Shown one piece after another: positions 1-5,565 of a DNA stretch of 9,231 bases. Within the stretch, counting starts at the first letter, position 1; the number at the start of each line of letters is the position of its first letter. This stretch comes from CAYWXK01 sp964462515 (lineage in GTDB: Bacteria; Planctomycetota; Phycisphaerae; Sedimentisphaerales; Anaerobacaceae). The stretch is taken from the NCBI GenBank assembly GCA_964462515.1, contig CAYWXK010000086.1:1-9231 (forward strand), written 5' to 3'. The notes under the pieces were generated by a model that was not told where the DNA came from, made no database searches, and saw only the letters and a list, made by a program, of their open reading frames with translations. A program made the translations under genes and the position numbers.

Positions 1-7
1 GGGAAAG

Positions 8-286
8 ATGAACGATATGCTCAAGTCGTCGAACGAATTGCTCGGATCATCGGAATGGGACCGCCGGATTCAGCAGGTGAGCCAGTCGGCCGACGAGCGG
101 ATGAAAATGGCAGCCGAGCAGAGCCAACGGGTGGTGTATGACGCCTTCTGGAGGGTCTACGCGGCGATCGGCATCCTGTTCGCGACGTTCATCTTCTGTA
201 TAGTGGTGGTGTTCTTGGTCATTCGGCGGCTCAGGTTAGTCGCGGGAAACGCGAGTGATGCAGGCAGAAAGGAGAGGTCCAAATGA
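8..286 (+). CDS. Small single-helix membrane protein of unknown function (5' end uncertain)
   Basis: I do not recognise this 92-aa protein. Residues 1-45 are polar and helix-prone, with several Gln, Ser, Glu and Met. One clear membrane segment follows at about 51-72 (aliphatic and Phe-rich, motif FIFCIVVVFLV), then a basic tail (RRLR, then RKERSK), which suggests the C-terminus stays in the cytoplasm. The frame is open to the window edge (codons GGA AAG precede the ATG), so the true start may lie upstream. A second in-frame ATG at 17 is possible, because the purine-rich 1-7 is too close to the ATG at 8 to be an ideal Shine-Dalgarno. The stop overlaps the start of the PstS-like gene in an ATGA arrangement, so the two are almost certainly translationally coupled. 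It shares the GC-rich composition of that gene. Confidence 0.6.
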   Translation: MNDMLKSSNELLGSSEWDRRIQQVSQSADERMKMAAEQSQRVVYDAFWRVYAAIGILFATFIFCIVVVFLVIRRLRLVAGNASDAGRKERSK

Positions 287-1338
287 CGCGGCTGTTCTTG
301 ATGGTTACCATTGCTCTTGTCTGTGCCGTCGTGGTGGGCTGCTCCTCGCCGCCGGTGACCAACGGGCGCGGCGCAAGCGACCAAATCGTCCATAAGGCCG
401 ACACCACTTTCCCTGTTGCCGAGGGTGACGCGAATGGCACGCGCATTTTGTCCGATGCGCTGACGCCCTACGAGCCCGTAGTTGGTCTCACGGGGAAGAT
501 CACCAGCATCGGAGCGTCCACGACCACTAATCTCGTGGCCCGCCTCGCGGCCGAGTTCAGGCGAATGTACCCGGACGTAACGGTGCAAGTCACCGCGAGC
601 CTGACGAGCATCGGCCCCGTGGCGCTCTTGGAGGGCCGGGCGGACATCGTGCCGATGAGCCGGCCGCTCGCGCCCGAGGAGGTCCAGAGTTTCACCAAGA
701 AGTACGGCTACCCGCCCACCGAGATCAAAGTGGCTGCCGATGCCTTGGCTATCTACGTCGATAAGAAGAATCCGGTGCCGGGGCTGACGCTTGGGCAACT
801 GGATGGTATCTTCTCCCAGACGCAGCGCCGGGGCGGCAGTTCGATTGAGACGTGGGGCCAGGCCGGACTGACGGCAGAGTGGGTCGATCGCCGGATCACT
901 CTGTACGGGTACGGCCCCGATGATGGCGCCCACCAAATCTTTCAACAGCAGGTGCTGGATGGAGGCACATTTCAGCTGTCACTGCGGGTTGAGGGGGGAG
1001 GGTCATCGATTGTGCAAGGCGTTGCCGCGGATCCGGGAGCGATCGGATTTGCCAGCGTCTTCTTCGCCTGTAAGCGGGTGCGGGTAGTCCAGATAGCCGG
1101 GGCTGATGGGCGTTTCTATGCCCCGACGGAGGAGAACGTCCGCAGCCAGAAGTACCCGCTAAGCCGGTTCCTCTACATCTATGTGAACAAGCCCCCGCGC
1201 CAACCGCTCGGTAGCCCGGCGGCGGAGTTCTTGCTATTTCTGCTCTCGCGAGAGGGGCAGCAAATCGTTGCCGCCGGCGGCAACATCTCTCTCGATGCGG
1301 TGACAGTAGAGCAAGGCAGGCGCACGCTGGCGGAGTGA
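283..1338 (+). CDS. PstS-like phosphate ABC transporter substrate-binding lipoprotein
   Basis: This is a 351-aa periplasmic binding protein of the PstS (PBP-like) family, expected to capture phosphate or a similar oxyanion outside the inner membrane. Residues 1-20 form a lipoprotein signal with lipobox VVGC (Cys20), followed by a Ser/Pro linker. The binding domain starts near 70. GKITSIGASTTTN (71-83) corresponds to the N-terminal anion loop. ALLEGRADIVPMSRPL (114-129) matches the family's 'G.aDig.sSrpl' region, and ALAIYVDKKNPV (154-165), LTLGQLDGIFSQ (168-179), GAIGFASVFF (252-261) and YPLSRFLYIYV (291-301) match further family blocks. The C-terminal helix FLLFLLSREGQQIV (316-329) is also typical. 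Its start overlaps the upstream small membrane gene, and AAGGAGAGG lies 6 bases before the ATG. No pstC, pstA or pstB follows, so it is detached from a transporter here. It could instead be a phosphate sensor or serve a distant Pst system. Confidence 0.85.
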   Translation: MTRLFLMVTIALVCAVVVGCSSPPVTNGRGASDQIVHKADTTFPVAEGDANGTRILSDALTPYEPVVGLTGKITSIGASTTTNLVARLAAEFRRMYPDVTVQVTASLTSIGPVALLEGRADIVPMSRPLAPEEVQSFTKKYGYPPTEIKVAADALAIYVDKKNPVPGLTLGQLDGIFSQTQRRGGSSIETWGQAGLTAEWVDRRITLYGYGPDDGAHQIFQQQVLDGGTFQLSLRVEGGGSSIVQGVAADPGAIGFASVFFACKRVRVVQIAGADGRFYAPTEENVRSQKYPLSRFLYIYVNKPPRQPLGSPAAEFLLFLLSREGQQIVAAGGNISLDAVTVEQGRRTLAE

Positions 1339-1406
1339 TAGGTCGAGATGAACCTCTCACGCTCGGGACGGGCGTGTGTGGGAAGAGCACAAAGCCATAC
1401 TTCCTG

Positions 1407-1421
1407 AGCAAAAATTTTGCT
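1407..1421. repeat. 15-bp perfect palindrome upstream of trpB2
   Basis: AGCAAAA, one central A, then TTTTGCT form a perfect 7-1-7 inverted repeat. It lies close to the change from GC-rich to AT-rich sequence, about 80 bases before the predicted trpB2 promoter. It could be a regulator site or a weak terminator of the upstream operon, although no T-run follows. The rest of 1339-1584 shows no gene. Confidence 0.35.
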
Positions 1422-1502
1422 AAATTGGCCATAAAAAGTATTGATTAGTTTTCGAATATATTGATAATACTTGCACGGGATAACGAATTTGATTAAATTT
1501 GT

Positions 1503-1530
1503 TTGACAGGCAATTTTTGATGCTTAGAAT
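1503..1530 (+). promoter_or_regulatory. Sigma70-type promoter for trpB2
   Basis: A perfect -35 box TTGACA (1503-1508) is followed after 16 bases by TAGAAT (1525-1530), one mismatch from the consensus -10. This predicts a transcript start near 1537 and a leader of about 48 bases before the trpB2 ATG. A GGGAG Shine-Dalgarno lies 8 bases ahead of the start codon. Confidence 0.6.
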
Positions 1531-1584
1531 TTGGTGTTTTTGTATATTAGATTACTCTATGGAAAAATTTAAGGGAGAATAAAG

Positions 1585-2973
1585 ATGGAGCAAAAGATTC
1601 TGCTAAAAGAAAGTGATATTCCGCGTCAGTGGTATAATCTGGCAGCGGACCTGCCTACTCCGCTGCTGCCGCCGGTTACGCCCGATGGCAAGCCTGTAAC
1701 GCCGGATATGCTTGCACCTGTCTTTCCTATGAACCTGATTGAGCAGGAAGTCAGCGCCCAGCGATGGATAGATATTCCGGAAGAGGTTCTTAATATTCTG
1801 TATCGCTGGCGACCAACGCCTTTGAAAAGGGCAGTGCAATTGGAAAAGCATTTGAAGACACCCGCACGGATTTATTACAAAGACGAAAGTCTAAGTCCGC
1901 CGGGAAGCCACAAACCCAATACCGCTGTCCCGCAGGCCTGGTATAACAAGCAGTTTGGCATCAAGCGATTGACGACCGAGACCGGCGCAGGCCAGTGGGG
2001 TAGCGCCCTGTCTTTTGCCTGCTGCCTTATGGGACTGGAATGCAAGGTCTTTATGGTCAGAATAAGTTATGAGCAGAAACCTTACCGCAAGATTATGATG
2101 GCCGTCTGGGGCGCCAATTGTGTCGCCAGTCCAAGCACCGAGACAAACGCCGGTAGAACAATACTGCAGAAAGACCCCAAAACGCCGGGTAGTCTGGGAA
2201 TAGCTATCAGCGAAGCCATTGAGACAGCGGTAACAGACAGGACAGGCAAGACCCGATATTCGCTGGGAAGCGTGTTAAACCACGTGCTGCTGCATCAGAC
2301 CATAATCGGTCTTGAGGCAAAGAAGCAGTTGAAGGCTGCCGGCGAAAAGCTGCCCGATGTCGTGATTGGTTGTGCCGGCGGTGGAAGCAACTTCGCTGGT
2401 CTGGCATTCCCATTCACAGCCGATAAAATTAACGGCGCCAATATAAAGATTATGCCGATAGAACCTGCTGCCTGTCCGTCGATGACGCGCGGGCCATTCC
2501 GTTATGACTTTGGGGATACTGCCTGCACGACACCGCTTCTGGCGATGTACACACTTGGGCACGCATTTATTCCGCCGCCCATCCATGCCGGCGGGCTGCG
2601 TTATCACGGAATGGCTCCTCTGGTCTGCCAGGGCATCGTCGAAGGCCTTTTTGAGCCGAAGGCTTACCATCAGAATAAATGTTACGAAGCTGCCCTGACC
2701 TGGGCTCGTGTTGAAGGCGCTATTACTGCTCCCGAGACAAGTCACGCAATCGCCGCTGTCATCGATGAAGCAGAAGCTGCCAAACAAGAAGGCAAGGAAA
2801 AAGTAATCCTGTTCAATTACAGTGGGCACGGCCTTATGGACCTCTCCGGCTATGATGCCTATCTGTCAGGAAAACTTTCCGATTACGCTCTGCCGGATGA
2901 GGACATAAGAAAATATACCGCCGAACTTGACAAATTGCCGAAGGCAGAGGCCAGAAAGACAGGCAAATGGTAG
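1585..2973 (+). CDS. trpB: Tryptophan synthase beta-like protein, TrpB2 type (PLP-dependent)
   Basis: This 462-aa protein is a full-length TrpB2, longer than the ~400 aa of classical TrpB1 because of an N-terminal extension. The family condenses indole with L-serine to give L-tryptophan. The PLP-binding lysine is Lys110 in GSHKPNTA. The catalytic-base region is ETGAGQWG (132-139, Glu132), with Trp at the position where TrpB1 has His, a TrpB2 hallmark. GCAGGGSNF (262-270) is the glycine loop that holds the PLP phosphate, and NYSGHG (411-416) supplies the Ser near the pyridine nitrogen. MYTLGHAFIPPPIHAGGLRYHG (321-342) is also typical of TrpB2. All key residues are present, so it should be active. 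No trpA or other trp gene is adjacent; TrpB2 commonly acts alone on free indole, though some partner with TrpA. It has its own promoter, and the next gene lies 80 bases downstream without an obvious terminator between. Confidence 0.95.
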   Translation: MEQKILLKESDIPRQWYNLAADLPTPLLPPVTPDGKPVTPDMLAPVFPMNLIEQEVSAQRWIDIPEEVLNILYRWRPTPLKRAVQLEKHLKTPARIYYKDESLSPPGSHKPNTAVPQAWYNKQFGIKRLTTETGAGQWGSALSFACCLMGLECKVFMVRISYEQKPYRKIMMAVWGANCVASPSTETNAGRTILQKDPKTPGSLGIAISEAIETAVTDRTGKTRYSLGSVLNHVLLHQTIIGLEAKKQLKAAGEKLPDVVIGCAGGGSNFAGLAFPFTADKINGANIKIMPIEPAACPSMTRGPFRYDFGDTACTTPLLAMYTLGHAFIPPPIHAGGLRYHGMAPLVCQGIVEGLFEPKAYHQNKCYEAALTWARVEGAITAPETSHAIAAVIDEAEAAKQEGKEKVILFNYSGHGLMDLSGYDAYLSGKLSDYALPDEDIRKYTAELDKLPKAEARKTGKW

Positions 2974-3053
2974 GATTCGTTTATTGGGGGGTTTGTGATA
3001 TAAGGAGTGTCGAAAAGTTTTGTTAAGGATGATTGTTATAAGGAGAATTTCAA

Positions 3054-3899
3054 ATGAAGAAAGTAGCATTACCAATTATTGTTATCCTATTGGCAGCAAC
3101 CGGCTTGGCGCAAGAGCAAAAAGGCGGGCTGCACGGAGTCGTCGATGTAACGTACCTGAGCAAGAATGTATGGCGAGGACTGGATGTCTATAACGACAAA
3201 AGCGGTATCCAGCCAAGCGTCACCTTTGACCTGTGGGGGACTGGTTTGGGATTTCAGGTGCACAGCTCCAGGGCAAACTCAAGCGGCTACGAAGGTGCCG
3301 AATGGCTCAGATACTACCTGTTCTATGATAACGTTCTTTGTGCGGACCAGCCTTGTCAGACAAACTATCGACTCGGGTATTTCTATTACAATTTCCCCGA
3401 CAATTTCAATGCTCTACCCGACAGTTCCAGTGATTTACTTGATGCGCAGGAAATGCATCTGGTTCTGGCCTGGCCGCGATTGCTTCCTGTCAAGGGTTTG
3501 GTCCCGGCTTATGTCCTGGTCAAGTTGTGGCCGGCCCACAGCGACTCTTTCGTCGGAAGTCGCTCTCCTCTTGGCGGAACCGCTTCTGGTTTTGCACACA
3601 TCTTTATGCTTGATTACGGCCTGGAAACGACTTGCCCGATTACAAACAAACCGAGAGTATGGAATCTTCACTCAGAGGCGGTCTTTAATGATGGCGTCGG
3701 GCCGCAGGGACAGAACATCGACCACGATTGGTCAAACGCTGTATTTGGCGTTTCAACCGACTTCGAGCTGGCGAAGAATATAGTGTTCACACCTGCTGTT
3801 TACTATCAGATTACAATGGATAGGTCCTGTTTAGCCGCCGGGGGCGACTGGGATAAGGATGAGCTCTGGACAACGTTGAGTATGAAGTATAAGTTCTAA
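3054..3899 (+). CDS. Outer-membrane beta-barrel protein, Gcw_chp/TIGR02001-like
   Basis: This 281-aa exported protein has a short signal peptide (KK, then a hydrophobic core, cleavage near GLA|Q at 19-20). The mature part is rich in alternating aromatic and polar stretches and ends in ...SMKYKF. A terminal Phe is the usual outer-membrane barrel signal for the BAM machinery. DVTYLSKNVWRGLDVYNDKSG (about 31-51) matches the opening block of the TIGR02001/Gcw_chp family ('vSdYvfRGis'), whose members are predicted barrels of unknown substrate. Cys96 and Cys101 (CADQPC) could form a disulfide in a loop. AAGGAG sits 8 bases before the ATG. It follows trpB2 by 80 bases and is closed by a strong terminator. 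I can name the fold class but not the cargo; related proteins have been noted near nitrogen transport genes, and nothing here confirms that. Confidence 0.7.
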   Translation: MKKVALPIIVILLAATGLAQEQKGGLHGVVDVTYLSKNVWRGLDVYNDKSGIQPSVTFDLWGTGLGFQVHSSRANSSGYEGAEWLRYYLFYDNVLCADQPCQTNYRLGYFYYNFPDNFNALPDSSSDLLDAQEMHLVLAWPRLLPVKGLVPAYVLVKLWPAHSDSFVGSRSPLGGTASGFAHIFMLDYGLETTCPITNKPRVWNLHSEAVFNDGVGPQGQNIDHDWSNAVFGVSTDFELAKNIVFTPAVYYQITMDRSCLAAGGDWDKDELWTTLSMKYKF

Positions 3900-3928
3900 G
3901 ATAGCCGCGTAAATATCACCGTGAAGTT

Positions 3929-3957
3929 AAGGCCGGTTTTGTAAGACCGGCCTTTTT
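3929..3957 (+). terminator. Rho-independent terminator after the barrel gene
   Basis: AAGGCCGGT (3929-3937) pairs perfectly with ACCGGCCTT (3946-3954) around an 8-base loop and runs into five T's (3953-3957), 30 bases after the stop codon. It closes the trpB2/barrel transcript. Read from the other strand the stem is equally stable, so it may also stop transcripts coming from the tRNA. Confidence 0.9.
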
Positions 3958-3962
3958 ATTTG

Positions 3963-3989
3963 AAAAATTCACCCCTGCCAAAGATGGGG
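3963..3989 (-). terminator. Weak possible terminator behind tRNA-Thr
   Basis: On the minus strand CCCC (3989-3986) and GGGG (3975-3972) flank a 10-base loop, followed by TGAATTTTT. The four-pair stem is short, so this is only a possible stop for the tRNA transcript. The strong hairpin just beyond it may do the job instead. Confidence 0.2.
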
Positions 3990-4000
3990 CGCAAAACAAA

Positions 4001-4072
4001 AGCCAACGGTCGGATTCGAACCGACAACCCCTGGTTTACAAAACCAGAGCTCTGCCGTTGAGCTACGTTGGC
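4001..4072 (-). tRNA. tRNA-Thr (anticodon UGU)
   Basis: The minus strand folds into a complete cloverleaf. The acceptor is GCCAACG/CGTTGGC, the D-stem GCTC/GAGC, and the anticodon stem CTGGT/ACCAG around loop TTTGTAA, giving anticodon TGT, which reads ACA and related Thr codons. The variable loop is five bases, and the T-arm is GTCGG/CCGAC with loop TTCGAAT. The first two acceptor pairs, G1-C72 and C2-G71, with G35-U36 in the anticodon, are the classical threonine identity elements. The discriminator is U73 (position 4001) and no CCA is encoded, so the tail must be added by the nucleotidyltransferase. It is co-directional with the WYL regulator gene upstream. Confidence 0.96.
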
Positions 4073-4118
4073 ACTTGTCTTTGCCAGAATACCGGCCTGA
4101 AGTTCATTCACAAAAATT

Positions 4119-4155
4119 ATTATATTAGTTTACCCGTAGTTGGCCTGGATTGCAA
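4119..4155 (-). promoter_or_regulatory. Possible promoter of tRNA-Thr
   Basis: On the minus strand TTGCAA (4155-4150) is followed after 17 bases by TAAACT (4132-4127), with a perfect TATAAT just beyond (4124-4119). Either -10 would start RNA about 40-50 bases before the tRNA. The -35 box is only a fair match, so the spacing rather than the box quality carries this call. No terminator is seen between the WYL stop and this point, so read-through is also possible. Confidence 0.35.
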
Positions 4156-4177
4156 GGGATAGCGCGGAAGCTCTCAA

Positions 4178-5158
4178 TTAGATTCTCTCGTTGAGCTTGA
4201 CCATATTTTTTGCCACTTCAACAATTTTATCTCGCAGCGCCTTTGGGGAAAGCACCTGGACCTGGTCGCCATAGCCCAGTACCCACCAGCTTATTTCGCC
4301 CAGGCCGTCAACGCTAAATTCCATAATGGCAGAGCCATCGTCGTTGTAGGTAACTTTTTGCGTGCTGTGCCATTGCACCTCAGTAACGTTATTGGCCACT
4401 TTGGGCAGGAACCGCAGCTTGATATCGTAGATTCGGCCCTCCGGTATCATTGACCAGGCCTTGCCTAAGTGACCATTCACATCGAAATCCTCGCCGCCCA
4501 CAAAGCGTTTATCGGTAGTTTGCAGTTCCTTGATGCGGTTAAGCTTAAAGGTTCGGACACTTTTGTGCAGGCTCGAGTGGCCCAGCACATACCAGGCTCG
4601 CTGGTTGTAGAACAAATGATATGGGCATAGCTGGAGGTCGATAATTTCGCCCTCAAAAAGCGAGTGGTATCGCATATTCACTTTGCGTTTTTTTGCTATC
4701 GCCCCCTGCAGTTGGGCGAAGGTTCTCTCGAGTCCGCCCAAAGGGCAAATTGTCGCTTGGGCGCCGGCCCTGGCAGAGATATTGCGTAGAGCTATGTTGC
4801 AGTATTGTCTGATTCCGGAGGGAAGATTATTTTCTATTTTCAAGGCGGCAAGCAGCGCCGAGTTTTTGAAGGGTAGCTGTATGTGAACGTTTGCCTTATG
4901 AACCAATAAAAGCAGGCTCAGCGCCTCTTTTAAATTTAGGTCCACGGGCGGCAGAAAGAATTCGGGCGATATGATGTAGCCGCCGCCCTCGGCATCATAA
5001 TGATATGGAACACCGATGGCTTGTAATTCTTTGAGGTCGCGAAAGATTGTCCGCCGGCTCGTTCCAAACATCTTTGATAGCTCGCTGACAGCATAGTTTT
5101 TTCCTGCTTGCAGCGTTGTTAGAATCTGTATAATTCTGCCGATTCTGCCGACTTTCAT
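4178..5158 (-). CDS. WYL-domain transcriptional regulator (DeoR/YafY-like)
   Basis: This 326-aa cytoplasmic DNA-binding protein is full length for the family. A winged helix-turn-helix occupies residues 1-65; VSELSKMFGTSRRTIFRDL (24-42) is the recognition unit, followed by the wing YHYDAEGGGYII (52-63). The WYL domain spans about 140-215, with the signature RAWYVLGHSSLHKSVRTFKL (187-206; Trp189-Tyr190-Val191-Leu192) and the usual Arg202 of the ligand groove. A WCX-type C-terminal domain (about 243-322) carries YDIKLRF and the WWVLGYGDQVQVLSP segment (291-305). WYL domains sense nucleic acids or nucleotides in several characterised members. The start is supported by AGAGG 6 bases before the ATG. 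A palindromic promoter about 150 bases upstream faces this gene. The target is unknown; self-regulation through that palindrome is an inference. Confidence 0.9.
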   Translation of the reverse strand: MKVGRIGRIIQILTTLQAGKNYAVSELSKMFGTSRRTIFRDLKELQAIGVPYHYDAEGGGYIISPEFFLPPVDLNLKEALSLLLLVHKANVHIQLPFKNSALLAALKIENNLPSGIRQYCNIALRNISARAGAQATICPLGGLERTFAQLQGAIAKKRKVNMRYHSLFEGEIIDLQLCPYHLFYNQRAWYVLGHSSLHKSVRTFKLNRIKELQTTDKRFVGGEDFDVNGHLGKAWSMIPEGRIYDIKLRFLPKVANNVTEVQWHSTQKVTYNDDGSAIMEFSVDGLGEISWWVLGYGDQVQVLSPKALRDKIVEVAKNMVKLNERI

Positions 5159-5187
5159 AGATTGCCTCTTGAGTTGAGTGTTTTCCC

Positions 5188-5223
5188 AAAAGTGGCATAC
5201 GCCACGCCGTGTGCCACTTTTTT
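5188..5223. terminator. Strong hairpin in the WYL leader; terminator-like on the plus strand
   Basis: AAAAGTGGCATAC (5188-5200) and GTGTGCCACTTTT (5209-5221) form a 13-bp stem with one G-T pair and an 8-base loop. On the plus strand it runs into TTTTTT, like a terminator, though no plus-strand gene precedes it. On the minus strand it sits 30 bases before the WYL start codon and is followed by TTTTGGG. The loop repeats GCCAC (5201-5205), which can pair instead with GTGGC (5192-5196), so two exclusive folds exist. It may block read-through into the WYL gene or regulate its leader. Confidence 0.5.
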
Positions 5224-5304
5224 ATTTGCGATTTTTACTTTGCAAAACCCAGCGCAATACATACGGAATTTGTGAGCCTGGTTCCGGTCTGGCTCAATTA
5301 TCAA

Positions 5305-5333
5305 TTCACGTCCGTATTATACATTAGTATAGT
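5305..5333 (+). promoter_or_regulatory. Plus-strand half of an overlapping promoter pair
   Basis: TTCACG (5305-5310), a 17-base spacer, then TATAGT (5328-5333) form a sigma70-like promoter pointing right, with a predicted start near 5340. It lies on the same palindrome as the minus-strand promoter and faces no protein gene. The only thing downstream before the terminator at 5527-5553 is the structured stretch called here as a candidate RNA. Confidence 0.4.
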
Positions 5334-5341
5334 AGGGACGT
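5308..5341. repeat. 34-bp imperfect palindrome spanning both promoters
   Basis: The arms 5308-5322 and 5327-5341 match at 13 of 15 positions around the central ATTA. They read ACGTCCGTATTATAC and GTATAGTAGGGACGT. Two further T-A pairs exist outside one mismatch (5305-5306 with 5343-5344). Because the arms hold the -35 and -10 boxes of both strands, the repeat is a promoter and a natural dimeric-operator site together. Confidence 0.75.
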
Positions 5342-5344
5342 CAA
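5316..5344 (-). promoter_or_regulatory. Promoter facing the WYL regulator gene
   Basis: On the minus strand TTGACG (5344-5339), a 17-base spacer and a perfect TATAAT (5321-5316) form a near-consensus sigma70 promoter, with a start predicted near 5309. The leader to the WYL ATG would be about 150 bases and contains two hairpins: GAGCC/GGCTC (about 5273-5294) and the stronger one at 5188-5221. Confidence 0.6.
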
Positions 5345-5558
5345 ACCATCGGCACGGCAGGTGCAGGGACACTGGCACCGTTGTGTGTGCTTCTCGAATA
5401 TGCCGTTTCGCTGGGTTAGGTCTGTTCAGCAATCAGCCCGATAGGCGGCAGGGGAGTTGAGATAAAGCGGTTCAAAAGTGTATGCGAAATGAATGTTGAG
5501 CAGTTGTGTGAGACAGGTCAAAAATTAAGGGCGAGCTGATTTAGCTCGCCCTTGTTTT
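5340..5558 (+). ncRNA. Candidate ~220-nt structured RNA in the WYL/ECF-operon gap
   Basis: No convincing protein frame exists in this stretch, but it starts at the predicted plus-strand promoter and ends at a perfect terminator hairpin. Inside are a hairpin GGTGC/GCACC (5360-5364 with 5375-5379) and a longer one, closed by TGCCG/CGGCA (5401-5405 with 5446-5450), with inner pairing of GGGTT to AGCCC. It does not match the signatures I know for 6S, SRP, tmRNA or RNase P RNA. Transcription is inferred from promoter and terminator alone. The same terminator also serves the converging ECF operon, which weakens it as evidence for a dedicated RNA. Confidence 0.35.
5520..5553 (-). terminator. Terminator of the ECF sigma operon
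   Basis: AAGGGCGAGCT (5527-5537) and AGCTCGCCCTT (5543-5553) form a perfect 11-bp stem around five bases. On the minus strand AATTTTTG follows, 13 bases past the stop of the 406-aa gene. On the plus strand TTGTTTTAT follows, so it probably works in both directions. Confidence 0.9.
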
Positions 5559-5565
5559 ATGGTTT

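Noticed and set aside
157..945. Minus-strand open frame of 262 codons opposite the PstS-like gene
   Set aside because: It is a shadow of a GC-rich gene: the plus-strand frame has clear family motifs, a lipobox and a coupled start. The minus frame is Arg/His-rich without any recognisable domain or ribosome site.
1357..1377. CACGC/GCGTG hairpin after the pstS-like gene as a terminator
   Set aside because: The stem is only five pairs and no T-run follows.
1559..1582. Seven-residue frame MEKFKGE before trpB2, a possible leader peptide
   Set aside because: It contains no Trp codons, has no Shine-Dalgarno of its own and no attenuator hairpin follows. Trp attenuation is not supported.
2275..2829. 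Minus-strand open frame of 184 codons within trpB2
   Set aside because: It lies fully opposite conserved TrpB2 sequence and encodes no recognisable protein.
3166..3783. Plus-strand open frame of 205 codons inside the barrel gene in another frame
   Set aside because: It lacks a signal peptide or domain and has no Shine-Dalgarno. The longer frame 3054-3899 has a signal peptide, family motif and C-terminal Phe.
5209..5460. 83-codon plus-strand frame in the WYL/ECF-operon gap
   Set aside because: It begins with GTG inside a terminator-like hairpin, has no ribosome site, runs through the palindromic promoter and has a Cys/His/Arg-rich random-looking translation.
5351..5460. Possible 6S, SRP, tmRNA or RNase P RNA in the gap
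   Set aside because: None of the signature sequences or overall folds of these RNAs could be found; only a generic candidate RNA is kept.
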